Assembly: GCF_004167675.1 (NCBI RefSeq)
Contig: NZ_SEZQ01000009.1
Direction: 5' to 3' (one strand)
Source: Aliivibrio finisterrensis_A
Lineage (GTDB): Bacteria > Pseudomonadota > Gammaproteobacteria > Enterobacterales > Vibrionaceae
Length of the DNA: 64,000 nucleotides
In this document: in pieces, positions 41,431 through 48,943 of the stretch
How the letters are laid out: every line of letters begins with the position of its first letter
Position numbering within the stretch: the stretch's first letter is position 1
Made by a program: the position numbers and the translations under genes
The notes under the pieces: generated by a model
Seen by the model: the letters and a program-made list of their open reading frames with translations, nothing else
What the model was told of the DNA's origin: nothing
The model's database searches: none

Positions 41431-43518
41431 ATGAAAGTGTGGGATGAAAAGTTAGAGAAGTTTGTTGAGCCAGTAGATGAAGCAACACCAAAGTTTGTGA
41501 ATGCGTATTTCCCGTGGAATGAAGAATTAGCCAAGGCGACTAAAGTTGATGTACCGCATTATGAGCCAGTAAAAGAGAAACAAACTAAAACCGCAGCCTT
41601 TGAATATTCAATTGAAATCGCGTGTGCTCAAGATGAATTAAATACGTATCAAGTGGGTGTATTCTCTTTAGGCAAAACTAAAGAAGAAGCCAATATATCC
41701 GCATGGAATAAAACTCAAAATGAGAAAGGCTTTACTCTGTTAACGGCTAGTGTGGATGTTGATGAGTCAAAAACACTCAGTCGAGAGTTCTTTATATCAA
41801 GTGGCAGTGCCATGGTATTTGATGACGTAAAGCCTGTTAAGCAAGGCGTTGCTCATGCTACCGAATCATTCATTCCAGTAAAGCCAGCGGTTCAGGTAGG
41901 TGAACGTCTTGGTTGGCCTACTGAGGGGTATTTTTATCATTTCATTGATGATGCGTTAGTGCATGAATATAAGTTAATGGGAAATGGTAAGTGGGCATTT
42001 CAAGTCACTCAATCTACAGAGCACCATTTAAGTGATGAGTTAACATCAACGCATCAATACAGTTTTATTCTTTTACCTTGGAAGATTGATAGTACCGTTG
42101 TTGCTCGTCAACATTTGCTTTATCTCCCACAGAAAATGACCACACAACAACTTGAAGCGTTAACGGCTGAATGGATTGATGAAAATGGATGTTTACTTGA
42201 TATTAATGAGATAGTTGAAACCAAAAAAGAAAAGGCAGTAGAGCGAGAAAAAGAAAGCAACGGTCAAGTGACTTATGTCATTCAGTCAGGGGATACCTTA
42301 TCTGGCATTGCATATAAGCAAGGATTAACATTACCACAATTGGTAGATTTGAATCCGCAATATCAAGGAAAAGAAGACCATATTCAAGTCGGTGACACAT
42401 TAGTTTTAGAAGAAGCAGAAACTGATATTATTTCTGCTGAGCATATCGTTAAGATTAATCCTGAAACAGGTGTGCGTGAAACGTGGGGAGAGATAGCAAC
42501 TCTATATGGATTAGCCGCGAAAGCATTACTGGATCTAAATCCAATCTATGAGCAGGACCCAAGCACATTAAAAATAGGTGATACGCTATTTATTGGAGAT
42601 AAGGAGAAAGCGAATGAAACTAAGCAAGCTAGGAAAACCCTTCCTCCTGTTGATGTGACAAAAGAGAAAAAGGTATTTTCGTGGGCTAATTTGTGGAGTG
42701 AGCCACAATCACCAACGATACATCCAGTGGTAGCCACACTTCATAAGTTGGATTCAATACCCAAGAATACAACAGTAATAAATGTACGAGCTAAGAAGCA
42801 TGGGATAAACCCTAAGAACATGTATTGGCCTGCGTATGATTTTACTAAAGAGGGTGATGATAGATATTTTGACGAGGTTGAATACACTGATGAGATCACT
42901 ACCTTAGCAGCATTATCTAAAGCGGAGTTCGATGAGTTTTTTACTAATGCTTCTCATGTTATCGCGGCTAAAGATTTCGTCGTTGGTTTATACCCTACAG
43001 TAAAAGATAAACTTAATTTCTTAATCAAGAATACATCAATGACGGGTGTTGTTCGTATCGTTGATGGACAAGAGTCAGTGATTCTAAATCACATAAAAGC
43101 GTACTTTCCTATTTTAGAAAAAGGAACGTTGTTTTCAGCATCAAATCCACAAATCATTAAATGGGCATTTGGTTCAACCGCGCTGAAAGGTGCCAGTCGA
43201 TTCTTAACGTTAAGCGCACCGACTGAAATTATTGTAGGCTCTGCTTTGAATGTGGTTAACTATATGGTTAATGATGAGCTGACGTTAAGAGAGTTAAAAA
43301 TTGCACAGTGGCAAATTGTTGTTCGATTACTTGCTACCGCTGGTGTTGTTTTCGTAGCTGGTGTGATGTTTCCTACTTGGGTTGTTTCTGCATCAGCTGG
43401 GGTTACTTTTACTCTAGCGTCTACAGCTGTTTATTTTATTGATACGCAATTTAACGAGGATACCTTTAGTAAAGGATTAATCGAACATTATTTACCAGAA
43501 GAATTATTAAATGATTAA
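41431..43518 (+). CDS. LysM-repeat protein with MIX-like region and C-terminal membrane segments, putative toxin/effector
   Basis: 695 residues. The N-terminal domain (1-150) is unknown. Residues 159-190 (RLGWPTEGYFYHF, then ALVHEYKLMGNGKW) follow the pattern R-x-G-x-x-Y-x-F ... L-x-x-E-Y ... G of MIX domains that mark type VI secretion effectors; this match is by eye. Two LysM peptidoglycan-binding modules lie at about 282-326 (TYVIQSGDTLSGIAYKQGLT) and 337-388. The last 100 residues contain hydrophobic helices (LATAGVVFVAGVMF, VTFTLASTAVYFI) suited to pore formation or membrane insertion. There is no signal peptide. The next gene overlaps by 8 bases and encodes a small membrane protein, the layout of an effector with its immunity protein. 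Function is inferred, not shown. Confidence 0.6.
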   Translation: MKVWDEKLEKFVEPVDEATPKFVNAYFPWNEELAKATKVDVPHYEPVKEKQTKTAAFEYSIEIACAQDELNTYQVGVFSLGKTKEEANISAWNKTQNEKGFTLLTASVDVDESKTLSREFFISSGSAMVFDDVKPVKQGVAHATESFIPVKPAVQVGERLGWPTEGYFYHFIDDALVHEYKLMGNGKWAFQVTQSTEHHLSDELTSTHQYSFILLPWKIDSTVVARQHLLYLPQKMTTQQLEALTAEWIDENGCLLDINEIVETKKEKAVEREKESNGQVTYVIQSGDTLSGIAYKQGLTLPQLVDLNPQYQGKEDHIQVGDTLVLEEAETDIISAEHIVKINPETGVRETWGEIATLYGLAAKALLDLNPIYEQDPSTLKIGDTLFIGDKEKANETKQARKTLPPVDVTKEKKVFSWANLWSEPQSPTIHPVVATLHKLDSIPKNTTVINVRAKKHGINPKNMYWPAYDFTKEGDDRYFDEVEYTDEITTLAALSKAEFDEFFTNASHVIAAKDFVVGLYPTVKDKLNFLIKNTSMTGVVRIVDGQESVILNHIKAYFPILEKGTLFSASNPQIIKWAFGSTALKGASRFLTLSAPTEIIVGSALNVVNYMVNDELTLRELKIAQWQIVVRLLATAGVVFVAGVMFPTWVVSASAGVTFTLASTAVYFIDTQFNEDTFSKGLIEHYLPEELLND

Positions 43519-43960
43519 ATTATTGTTACACTTATTTCTAATCGTTACTACGTCATACGGGGCAATGTATTTTTTATGGACAGCGTCTTATCATTTGTTT
43601 TTTGATGATTCAGCTACATATGTAGTGAGTTTTCGTTATGCGATTCTTGGTATAATTGGTGGGCATATTTGGGTGGGATTAGCTAGCGTTACCGCTTACC
43701 AGCACATTTCTCGTTGGTGTAAATATAGAGAATTTAAACATAATAAGTATAAAACGAGCTTAGAAAAAAGAGCTGTATTTATAGCATGTATCATTGGCTT
43801 TTTTCCATATTTCATTAATAACTACTATATTGAAAAGTATGACTTAGTTAGATGTGAGAGTGATTTATTTATTGACCGTGATGATTTCTATTTTTCTCGT
43901 TATGTGAGTTCAATAGAGGAATGTCCTATCAAGCTAGAAGCAAACAAAAAAAAGAATTAA
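43511..43960 (+). CDS. small membrane protein, putative immunity protein
   Basis: 149 residues with hydrophobic segments at about 1-22, 43-62 and 88-105 and a charged C-terminal tail ending EANKKKN. The start lies 8 bases inside the end of the LysM gene, so translation is coupled. Membrane immunity proteins of this size commonly accompany pore-forming effectors. I do not recognise the family; the role rests on gene order and topology only. Confidence 0.55.
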   Translation: MIKLLLHLFLIVTTSYGAMYFLWTASYHLFFDDSATYVVSFRYAILGIIGGHIWVGLASVTAYQHISRWCKYREFKHNKYKTSLEKRAVFIACIIGFFPYFINNYYIEKYDLVRCESDLFIDRDDFYFSRYVSSIEECPIKLEANKKKN

Positions 43961-43996
43961 ACCAAAAAAAACAGTGTGTTTTTTGATTCAAATAGT

Positions 43997-44028
43997 AAAG
44001 CTCGTACCTTTTGATACGAGCTTTTTTA
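43997..44028 (+). terminator. terminator after the LysM/immunity pair
   Basis: AAAGCTCGTA (43997-44006) pairs with TACGAGCTTT (44015-44024), followed by more T. It lies between convergent transcription units. Confidence 0.88.
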
Positions 44029-44062
44029 TTGCCTGAATAGATTTAAGAACTCTTAAAATTCG

Positions 44063-44419
44063 TTAGTTAAATGTCCACGTCCAATCACCTTGATTACTTT
44101 GAACAGTAATTTCACGAACGTCACATTGATACGTTAATGCGTAAGCATTAGTGCTTTGTCCATAATTCAGTGCAACAGGGTAACGAGGGCGTGGTTTGTT
44201 TTGGATTAGTTGCAAGCGTGTTTGAGCCAGCTTCACGTCACAGTTACCACGGTTCATTACAATACCTGTCACCTTTAGATTATTAGCAAGAGCCGTTACT
44301 TTAATGTTGTGTTGAGCTGGAAGTGTTTCTACTGAAATATCCATTGGTGCAGACTCAGCCAATGCTTGAGTCGTAAAGGTGCTTGCGATTAATGCTAGTG
44401 TGATAAGTGTCTTTTTCAT
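44063..44419 (-). CDS. small secreted protein of unknown function
   Basis: 118 residues with a clear signal peptide (MKKTLITLALIASTFTTQAL then A-E cleavage, about residue 21). The mature part is a beta-rich domain of about 97 residues with two cysteines (in GNCDVK and YQCDVRE) that may form a disulfide. It overlaps the end of the WYL regulator gene by 4 bases (ATGA), so it is translated from the same message. I do not recognise the family; pairing with a WYL regulator is common in integrative elements. Confidence 0.65.
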   Translation of the reverse strand: MKKTLITLALIASTFTTQALAESAPMDISVETLPAQHNIKVTALANNLKVTGIVMNRGNCDVKLAQTRLQLIQNKPRPRYPVALNYGQSTNAYALTYQCDVREITVQSNQGDWTWTFN

Positions 44420-45171
44420 GGTGTTTCTTCCTTAATGGTATTGGTTATATTATTTTTCCAATGCGTTTTCACATTGAAGGTGGATGGATAGTTAAAGGTG
44501 AACGTTGATACGCTCACTGTGTTGATATGTTCAATGGCTATGATTTGGGTTTCCAATTGCTCATTGATGTATTGCCCTATGACTAATTCAATTTGTGAGT
44601 GGTGGTGAATTAATCCTAGCGGCATGACATACAAGGCTGCGGTTTCATGCAGATGCAAGGTAAGCCAGTGATTGTGATAAAGAGCCGTGTTTATTTTTTG
44701 AAAGTTATCCTCATGGGTTTGGTGTGGTAATTGACTGCTTATCTTTTTAAGCCATTGCCTTTCCTTAGTGGTACTCGCTATTGAAGACAGAGAGCGTCGA
44801 GCGTCTTCAAATCGATTCTGTAATGCTTTTAAAAGACTCGCTGGTGTCAGGTGAATTAAATGCTCATTCGCTAACTGAAAGATAAGTGCGTCCCTTGGAG
44901 GTATGGCGTGATGGTGCAATCTGTTTTGATAACCATAAGGTTTGCTGCGGTCATCTTTTTCAATCAAGTTAAGATCCACCAATATATTGAGATTGCGTTG
45001 TATGGTGCGCGTATCACGATGTATGTCCCTTTCAATTAATTGGTTTCTAATCTCTTTGGTGGTGGTCTTAAAGTGATGAGGAACGAGCTGATATATCTCA
45101 AACACAACAGATAAGTGCTCTTGAGTACTAAAGCGTGTTTGTTTAGTCATGGGTAAATGCTCAGTGATCAC
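44416..45171 (-). CDS. WYL-domain transcriptional regulator
   Basis: 251 residues. An N-terminal winged helix (FSTQEHLSVVFEIYQLVPHH, then RNQLIERDIHRDTRTIQRNL) is of the type found in WYL proteins, followed by a helical linker and a C-terminal WYL-like fold (about 135-205: LTLHLHETAALYVMPLGLIH, then LVIGQYI). WYL regulators bind nucleic-acid or nucleotide ligands and often control defence or mobile-element genes. The frame opens with GTG 45171, which overlaps the stop of a 56-codon gene; ATG 45150 (MTKQTRFS) is an equally possible start. It is cotranscribed with the small secreted protein gene. Confidence 0.75.
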   Translation of the reverse strand: MITEHLPMTKQTRFSTQEHLSVVFEIYQLVPHHFKTTTKEIRNQLIERDIHRDTRTIQRNLNILVDLNLIEKDDRSKPYGYQNRLHHHAIPPRDALIFQLANEHLIHLTPASLLKALQNRFEDARRSLSSIASTTKERQWLKKISSQLPHQTHEDNFQKINTALYHNHWLTLHLHETAALYVMPLGLIHHHSQIELVIGQYINEQLETQIIAIEHINTVSVSTFTFNYPSTFNVKTHWKNNITNTIKEETP

Positions 45172-45338
45172 TGATTATCTGAATTAGCAATGAGGGTAAT
45201 GTCATCAAGGGTGTAACCACGTCGGAGTAGTTCATCCGTAGCTATCTCTTTGGTTTGTCTAGATGTGCTGGTTTTTATTAATTCAAATAGCTCATGAATG
45301 AGTTTGGTTTGGATGGTGTTTCGATTGATGGCTGGCAT
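45168..45338 (-). CDS. small helical protein, 56 residues
   Basis: ATG 45338 to TGA 45168 encodes a 56-residue charged helical protein (MPAINRNTIQTKLIHELFEL, later DELLRRGYTLDDITLIANSD). Its stop overlaps the GTG start of the WYL regulator, so the two are probably coupled. The pattern (two helices with a central KEIATDELLRRGY) would suit a small DNA-binding or protein-binding subunit. No family recognised. Confidence 0.55.
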   Translation of the reverse strand: MPAINRNTIQTKLIHELFELIKTSTSRQTKEIATDELLRRGYTLDDITLIANSDNQ

Positions 45339-45426
45339 AGTGATGACTCAAATAATGACTTTCCCTAAAGTGTAAATAGCCATTGGGCATCAAGCGTCCA
45401 ATGCGGTTTTAATCGATAAAATAAGA

Positions 45427-45448
45427 GAGGAGGCCGTTTAGCCTCCTC
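45427..45448 (-). terminator. terminator after the LPD-like gene
   Basis: GAGGAGGC (45427-45434) pairs with GCCTCCTC (45441-45448). On the minus strand it follows the stop of the 45465-46355 gene and is followed by a T-rich stretch. Confidence 0.7.
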
Positions 45449-45464
45449 ATTGTTTTTATGCTTT

Positions 45465-46355
45465 TCATTCAGGAATACTCATTTCTCCCAATGGTACGTA
45501 CTGTGATTTGCTGCGAGATGTTCCAAAGATGATTTTCTCCACGCACCAACCATGATAAAGATAATTCACATCCGTTAAGCCTGAGCCTTGCCCTATGCCG
45601 TAGTTATTACGGTGCTCACAGCTTTGCTCTTTGTCGTTTAGAAATACCGTATCAGAATGATTCAAACAGGCTTTACGCAATTCTGGAAATAATCGTCTGG
45701 TATGGGTAGACCACGCTAAGATAATGGTACGAAGGGTTTTAATGTGATGCTCTCCTGAATACGGCTCACTGCGTTCTTTATCGTATTCGGTGTAAGTGGC
45801 TACGATCACGCCTTTCACCCATTCAGGGATCACTAGAGCCGCTTGAAATGCCTTTTCATTAGCTTGGTGTGCTTGCCATTCTTTTTCTTCTTGCTCACGT
45901 TTGGCTTGCTCTTTATCTCGCTCTTGTTGCTTGGCAAGCTCAGTGGCTTTGATGGTTTGAATTCGAGTCTCAGTCACCAACGCTATATCAAAACGATAGG
46001 TTCTAATAAGAGATATTAATTGCTGATGATTAGCATCATTACGTAACCACGGCTTATCCGAATCGAGCTGATGTTTTTCATGGTACTCAAGCGTACTAAG
46101 ACAATGATCAGCAAAGCCTGTGTCATTGCCACCACAACCTAAATCTAATCGACATTGGTGTTCATCCCCATTTTTAAACGTCACGGTGACATTGGTTTTG
46201 TCGTAACCGCCTAATGGATTTTGTTTAGCAACCTCCAGTGCTTTACGTTCAAAGTCCATAAAGTCATACAACTGGCCTTCATTGAACTCATTGGATTCAG
46301 ACCAATTGACTAAGACAGAGAAGGGATTAAGGGTAGGTGTTATTTGTTTATTCAT
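45465..46355 (-). CDS. large-polyvalent-protein-associated domain protein (LPD25-like)
   Basis: 296 residues from ATG 46355; the frame is open further up to 46412, but the internal start gives the family-like beginning MNKQITPTLNPFSVLVNWSE. Residues about 10-100 (FNEGQLYDFMDFERKALEVA, then LDLGCGGNDTGFADHCLS) resemble the LPD25 module found in integrative elements and plasmids. A charged coiled-coil stretch (about 140-185, Gln/Glu/Lys-rich) links to a C-terminal domain with WVKGVIVATYTEYD and several Cys/His residues. Function unknown; it is part of the conserved mobile core together with DUF2787, RadC, AlpA and RNase H genes. Confidence 0.6.
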   Translation of the reverse strand: MNKQITPTLNPFSVLVNWSESNEFNEGQLYDFMDFERKALEVAKQNPLGGYDKTNVTVTFKNGDEHQCRLDLGCGGNDTGFADHCLSTLEYHEKHQLDSDKPWLRNDANHQQLISLIRTYRFDIALVTETRIQTIKATELAKQQERDKEQAKREQEEKEWQAHQANEKAFQAALVIPEWVKGVIVATYTEYDKERSEPYSGEHHIKTLRTIILAWSTHTRRLFPELRKACLNHSDTVFLNDKEQSCEHRNNYGIGQGSGLTDVNYLYHGWCVEKIIFGTSRSKSQYVPLGEMSIPE

Positions 46356-46432
46356 GATTTCGTTATCCAGATTTTTAGGCATAAAAAAACCGTAACCAAA
46401 AGGCTGCGGCATGATGTGTGATTGAGTGCAGA

Positions 46433-46900
46433 TTAAGATACGTTGATTTCTATTTCGTCATACATCCCCATAGAGGCATAAGCTAGAAAGTTATGCTCCC
46501 ATAAGCGGTACAGTTCAGCGGCGTTCGCATTGTTTTTAATGGATGAATAATCTCCTAAGTAGCTGGCAAACCATTCACCACTTAGAAAATCAAAATCTAA
46601 TTCTTTGGCTAACTCTGGATAGTTATTCCCCACAAAAGCAAAATCAGTGATGTAGGCGTATTGCCATGTGTTATCCGCTTCTTTGGTTAGTGCAATCTCA
46701 ACAGGATGAAAGCCACCGTTTTCAGCACTGTAGTTTTTATCTCGAAAGTTAAAGATGGCACTGTTTTTTTCCTCTAAACCAGAATGCGACTCAGGGTGTT
46801 GATTAAGCGCATCAACAAGGCATTGGTTCAGCTTGCTTGATATTGGCAATAGCGTAGGAATAAGGTTAGTGGTGGTAATGATGGTTTGTAATTCAGACAC
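46433..46900 (-). CDS. DUF2787 family protein (copy 1)
   Basis: 155 residues with the family core FNFRDKNYSAENGGFHPVEI and a following WQYAYITDFAFVGNNYPELA. DUF2787 proteins are found almost only in vibrio-type genomic islands and integrative elements; their function is unknown. A second, divergent copy (identical at NFRD-x-x-Y and G-x-HPVE) lies immediately upstream at 46965-47408. The pair resembles the duplicated DUF2787 genes I recall near radC in Vibrio seventh-pandemic-type islands. Confidence 0.75.
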   Translation of the reverse strand: MSELQTIITTTNLIPTLLPISSKLNQCLVDALNQHPESHSGLEEKNSAIFNFRDKNYSAENGGFHPVEIALTKEADNTWQYAYITDFAFVGNNYPELAKELDFDFLSGEWFASYLGDYSSIKNNANAAELYRLWEHNFLAYASMGMYDEIEINVS

Positions 46901-46964
46901 GGTGTGTCCTCCTATGATTGAAATAAGATAATGGATTGATGAAACAAATTAAGGTTGGATCAGA

Positions 46965-47408
46965 TTAAGTGCGTATCTCGTTAGCTGAGATATCATCGAA
47001 ATGTTGATTTCTGAGTTGACGACAAAAGGCGAGTGCCCATGAGGTAAATAGGTCGATGACTTGCGGCCTTGCAAGCTCACAGCCTTGAATGTCTGGTTGA
47101 TAGAACCAACCACGCTTAAAGTTAAAATACAGCTCAGGTGCAACGTTTGGGCTGTGCTCATCGGGATAGGAAAAGCTGGCAATAAACACCAACTTCCAAA
47201 TATGGCGATTAACGTCGTCTCGCTCAAAACGCATTTCTACAGGGTGCAATCCTTCTCGTCGATGGTAATAGCTAGTGTCTCTAAAATTTACAGACAGTCG
47301 ATTGATGTCTGTACGAAGTGAAAAGCTATCAAGTACGACCTCAAGATGACGATGCAAATTTTTCGGTAAGGCTAAATCTTTACCGTGAACGATTAATTCT
47401 CTTTTCAT
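46965..47408 (-). CDS. DUF2787 family protein (copy 2)
   Basis: 147 residues with the core VNFRDTSYYHRREGLHPVEM and IWKLVFIASFSYPDEHSPNV, paralogous to the neighbouring gene at 46433-46900. The start codon sits against the stop of the radC-like gene (overlap of one base), so the order radC, DUF2787, DUF2787, LPD-like forms one operon. Function unknown. Confidence 0.75.
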   Translation of the reverse strand: MKRELIVHGKDLALPKNLHRHLEVVLDSFSLRTDINRLSVNFRDTSYYHRREGLHPVEMRFERDDVNRHIWKLVFIASFSYPDEHSPNVAPELYFNFKRGWFYQPDIQGCELARPQVIDLFTSWALAFCRQLRNQHFDDISANEIRT

Positions 47409-47875
47409 TAGATAAGCCCTCGTTCAGCAAAAGAGACACAAGGTGAGCCAACCACCACATGGTCAAGTACTCGTATATCTAACAGATTTAATGCATCGAC
47501 TAATCGAGTGGTAATGCGTTTATCGCTCTCCGATGGCTCGGCAATACCAGAAGGATGATTGTGTGCAAATATCACCGCTGCGGCATTGGTTTGTAATGCC
47601 GCCTTTGCAACTTCACGAGGGTACACGCTGGCAGAATCCACCGTCCCATAGAACAGCTCTTGATAGCTCATTAGTTGATGTTGGTTATCTAAAAACAGCA
47701 CAGCAAACACTTCACGCTCTTGATGGCCTAATTTCATGGATAGGTAGTGCTTGGTGTGCTCAGGGTTCGTAAATAACTGCTCACGCTTGTATTGGTGTTC
47801 AAGTAACTCAGCGGCTTTCTCAAAGACTTGTAAGGCCGTCATAGGGGTGGTAGTGACGTAATCGGTTGAATGCAT
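47408..47875 (-). CDS. RadC-like JAB/MPN-domain protein
   Basis: 155 residues from ATG 47875, chosen because AAGGAG lies 7 bases upstream; the frame is open to 47986 but that part is not family-like. The JAMM metal site is complete: His105 and His107 in FAHNHPSG, then Asp118 in SESDKR. RadC-like proteins of this size are typical of integrative elements. Their activity (peptidase or nuclease-like) is not settled, and the old link to DNA repair is doubtful. First gene of the minus-strand mobile-core operon. Confidence 0.85.
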   Translation of the reverse strand: MHSTDYVTTTPMTALQVFEKAAELLEHQYKREQLFTNPEHTKHYLSMKLGHQEREVFAVLFLDNQHQLMSYQELFYGTVDSASVYPREVAKAALQTNAAAVIFAHNHPSGIAEPSESDKRITTRLVDALNLLDIRVLDHVVVGSPCVSFAERGLI

Positions 47876-48044
47876 AATGGAACTCCTTGAAAGAATAGAT
47901 AGGTATATACAAGGAGGTAATATGTGATTGAAATTGTTTGGAAACGTGGTGGATAGAGGTCGATGAGGCAGGGGAAGCATACCCAAAATAAAAAAGTATT
48001 TTGGAGAGGAATCTTTTGAACTTATAACTCAAAGGATAACCATC

Positions 48045-48236
48045 ATGCGTTTTTTAAAACTAAAAGAAGTCATGGCATTAACAGCATTAGGTCGCTCAAG
48101 CATTTACAAATTCATGGAAGAAAACCGTTTTCCTAAAAGCGTGTCGTTAGGCGATAGAGCCGTAGCATGGGTAGAAAGCGAAGTTGAAGAATGGATGCAT
48201 GAACGCCTAAGCCAGCGTGACGATAAGCAAGCCTAA
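48045..48236 (+). CDS. AlpA-family transcriptional regulator
   Basis: 63 residues: RFLKLKEVMALTALGRSSIY, then KFMEENRFPKSVSLGDRAVA and WVESEVEEWMHERL. This is the compact MerR-like winged helix of AlpA/Cox-type regulators, which in P4-like elements activate excision or integrase expression. It is divergent from the RadC operon and about 8 kb from the integrase gene; the GGAATAC repeats at both ends are possible targets for it as a directionality factor (inference). Ribosome binding site AAGGATAAC precedes the ATG. Confidence 0.85.
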   Translation: MRFLKLKEVMALTALGRSSIYKFMEENRFPKSVSLGDRAVAWVESEVEEWMHERLSQRDDKQA

Positions 48237-48332
48237 GCAATCCTCCCCAAGAACTAATCCACCACACCACATAAAAAACAATTAAGGCTGGTCTACCAAT
48301 AAGGCCAGCAAATCGAAATAAGGTAGAACCCC

Positions 48333-48824
48333 ATGAGCACAAATACTTACTCAATTTACGTCGATGGCGCAGCACCAAACAATCAAGGCGGTTGCATGAA
48401 AGGCGGTATCGGTATTGCGGTATACGATGAATATAATGATTTAATCGATTCATACTCAATCACAGTCAATAGAGCAACAGACAATGCAGAGCTAGAACTC
48501 ATGGCATTAGTGGAAGGGTTAGAATATGCCGCTGATGGCGATATCATCTACTCAGACAGTGAGTTCTGTGTAAAGGGCTACAACGAATGGCTTGATGGTT
48601 GGAAAGCAAAGGGATGGCGCAAAGCAAATAAAAAGCCAGTGGCTTATCGTCATTTATGGCAACAAGTGGATGAACTACGTAGAGAGAAGTATGTAGAGGT
48701 AGTAAAAGTGAAGGCGCACAGTGGTATTGAAGGGAATGAAGAGGCCGATTCTTTAGCATCAATGGCGGCATGTAGTGATAAAATTTCTGCAGGAAAGGTG
48801 TTAATAAATCAAAAGACTATTTAG
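48333..48824 (+). CDS. ribonuclease HI-like protein
   Basis: 163 residues with all four RNase H1 acidic residues: Asp11 (YVDGAAPN), Glu53 (NAELELMAL), Asp75 (YSDSEFCV) and Asp139 (EEADSLA), plus His129 in KAHSG. It should cleave RNA in RNA-DNA hybrids. Such an extra RNase H next to AlpA is a hallmark of the vibrio VSP-II-like island core as I remember it, where its role in the element is unknown. It lies 96 bases after alpA, same strand, and 119 bases before the defence-like operon. Confidence 0.87.
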   Translation: MSTNTYSIYVDGAAPNNQGGCMKGGIGIAVYDEYNDLIDSYSITVNRATDNAELELMALVEGLEYAADGDIIYSDSEFCVKGYNEWLDGWKAKGWRKANKKPVAYRHLWQQVDELRREKYVEVVKVKAHSGIEGNEEADSLASMAACSDKISAGKVLINQKTI

Positions 48825-48943
48825 AATTAGAGCGTATGATTGATACTTTACAAAAAGGCCACGTAGCCTGACATTCAATAAATGGCTAAGTAATTATTAA
48901 AAATCACAATACTCTGACTAATAAATCGCATGGAAATATAGAA

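Noticed and set aside
47876..47986. N-terminal extension of the RadC-like gene
   Set aside because: The open frame continues upstream, but AAGGAG is placed for ATG 47875 and the extension lacks family similarity.
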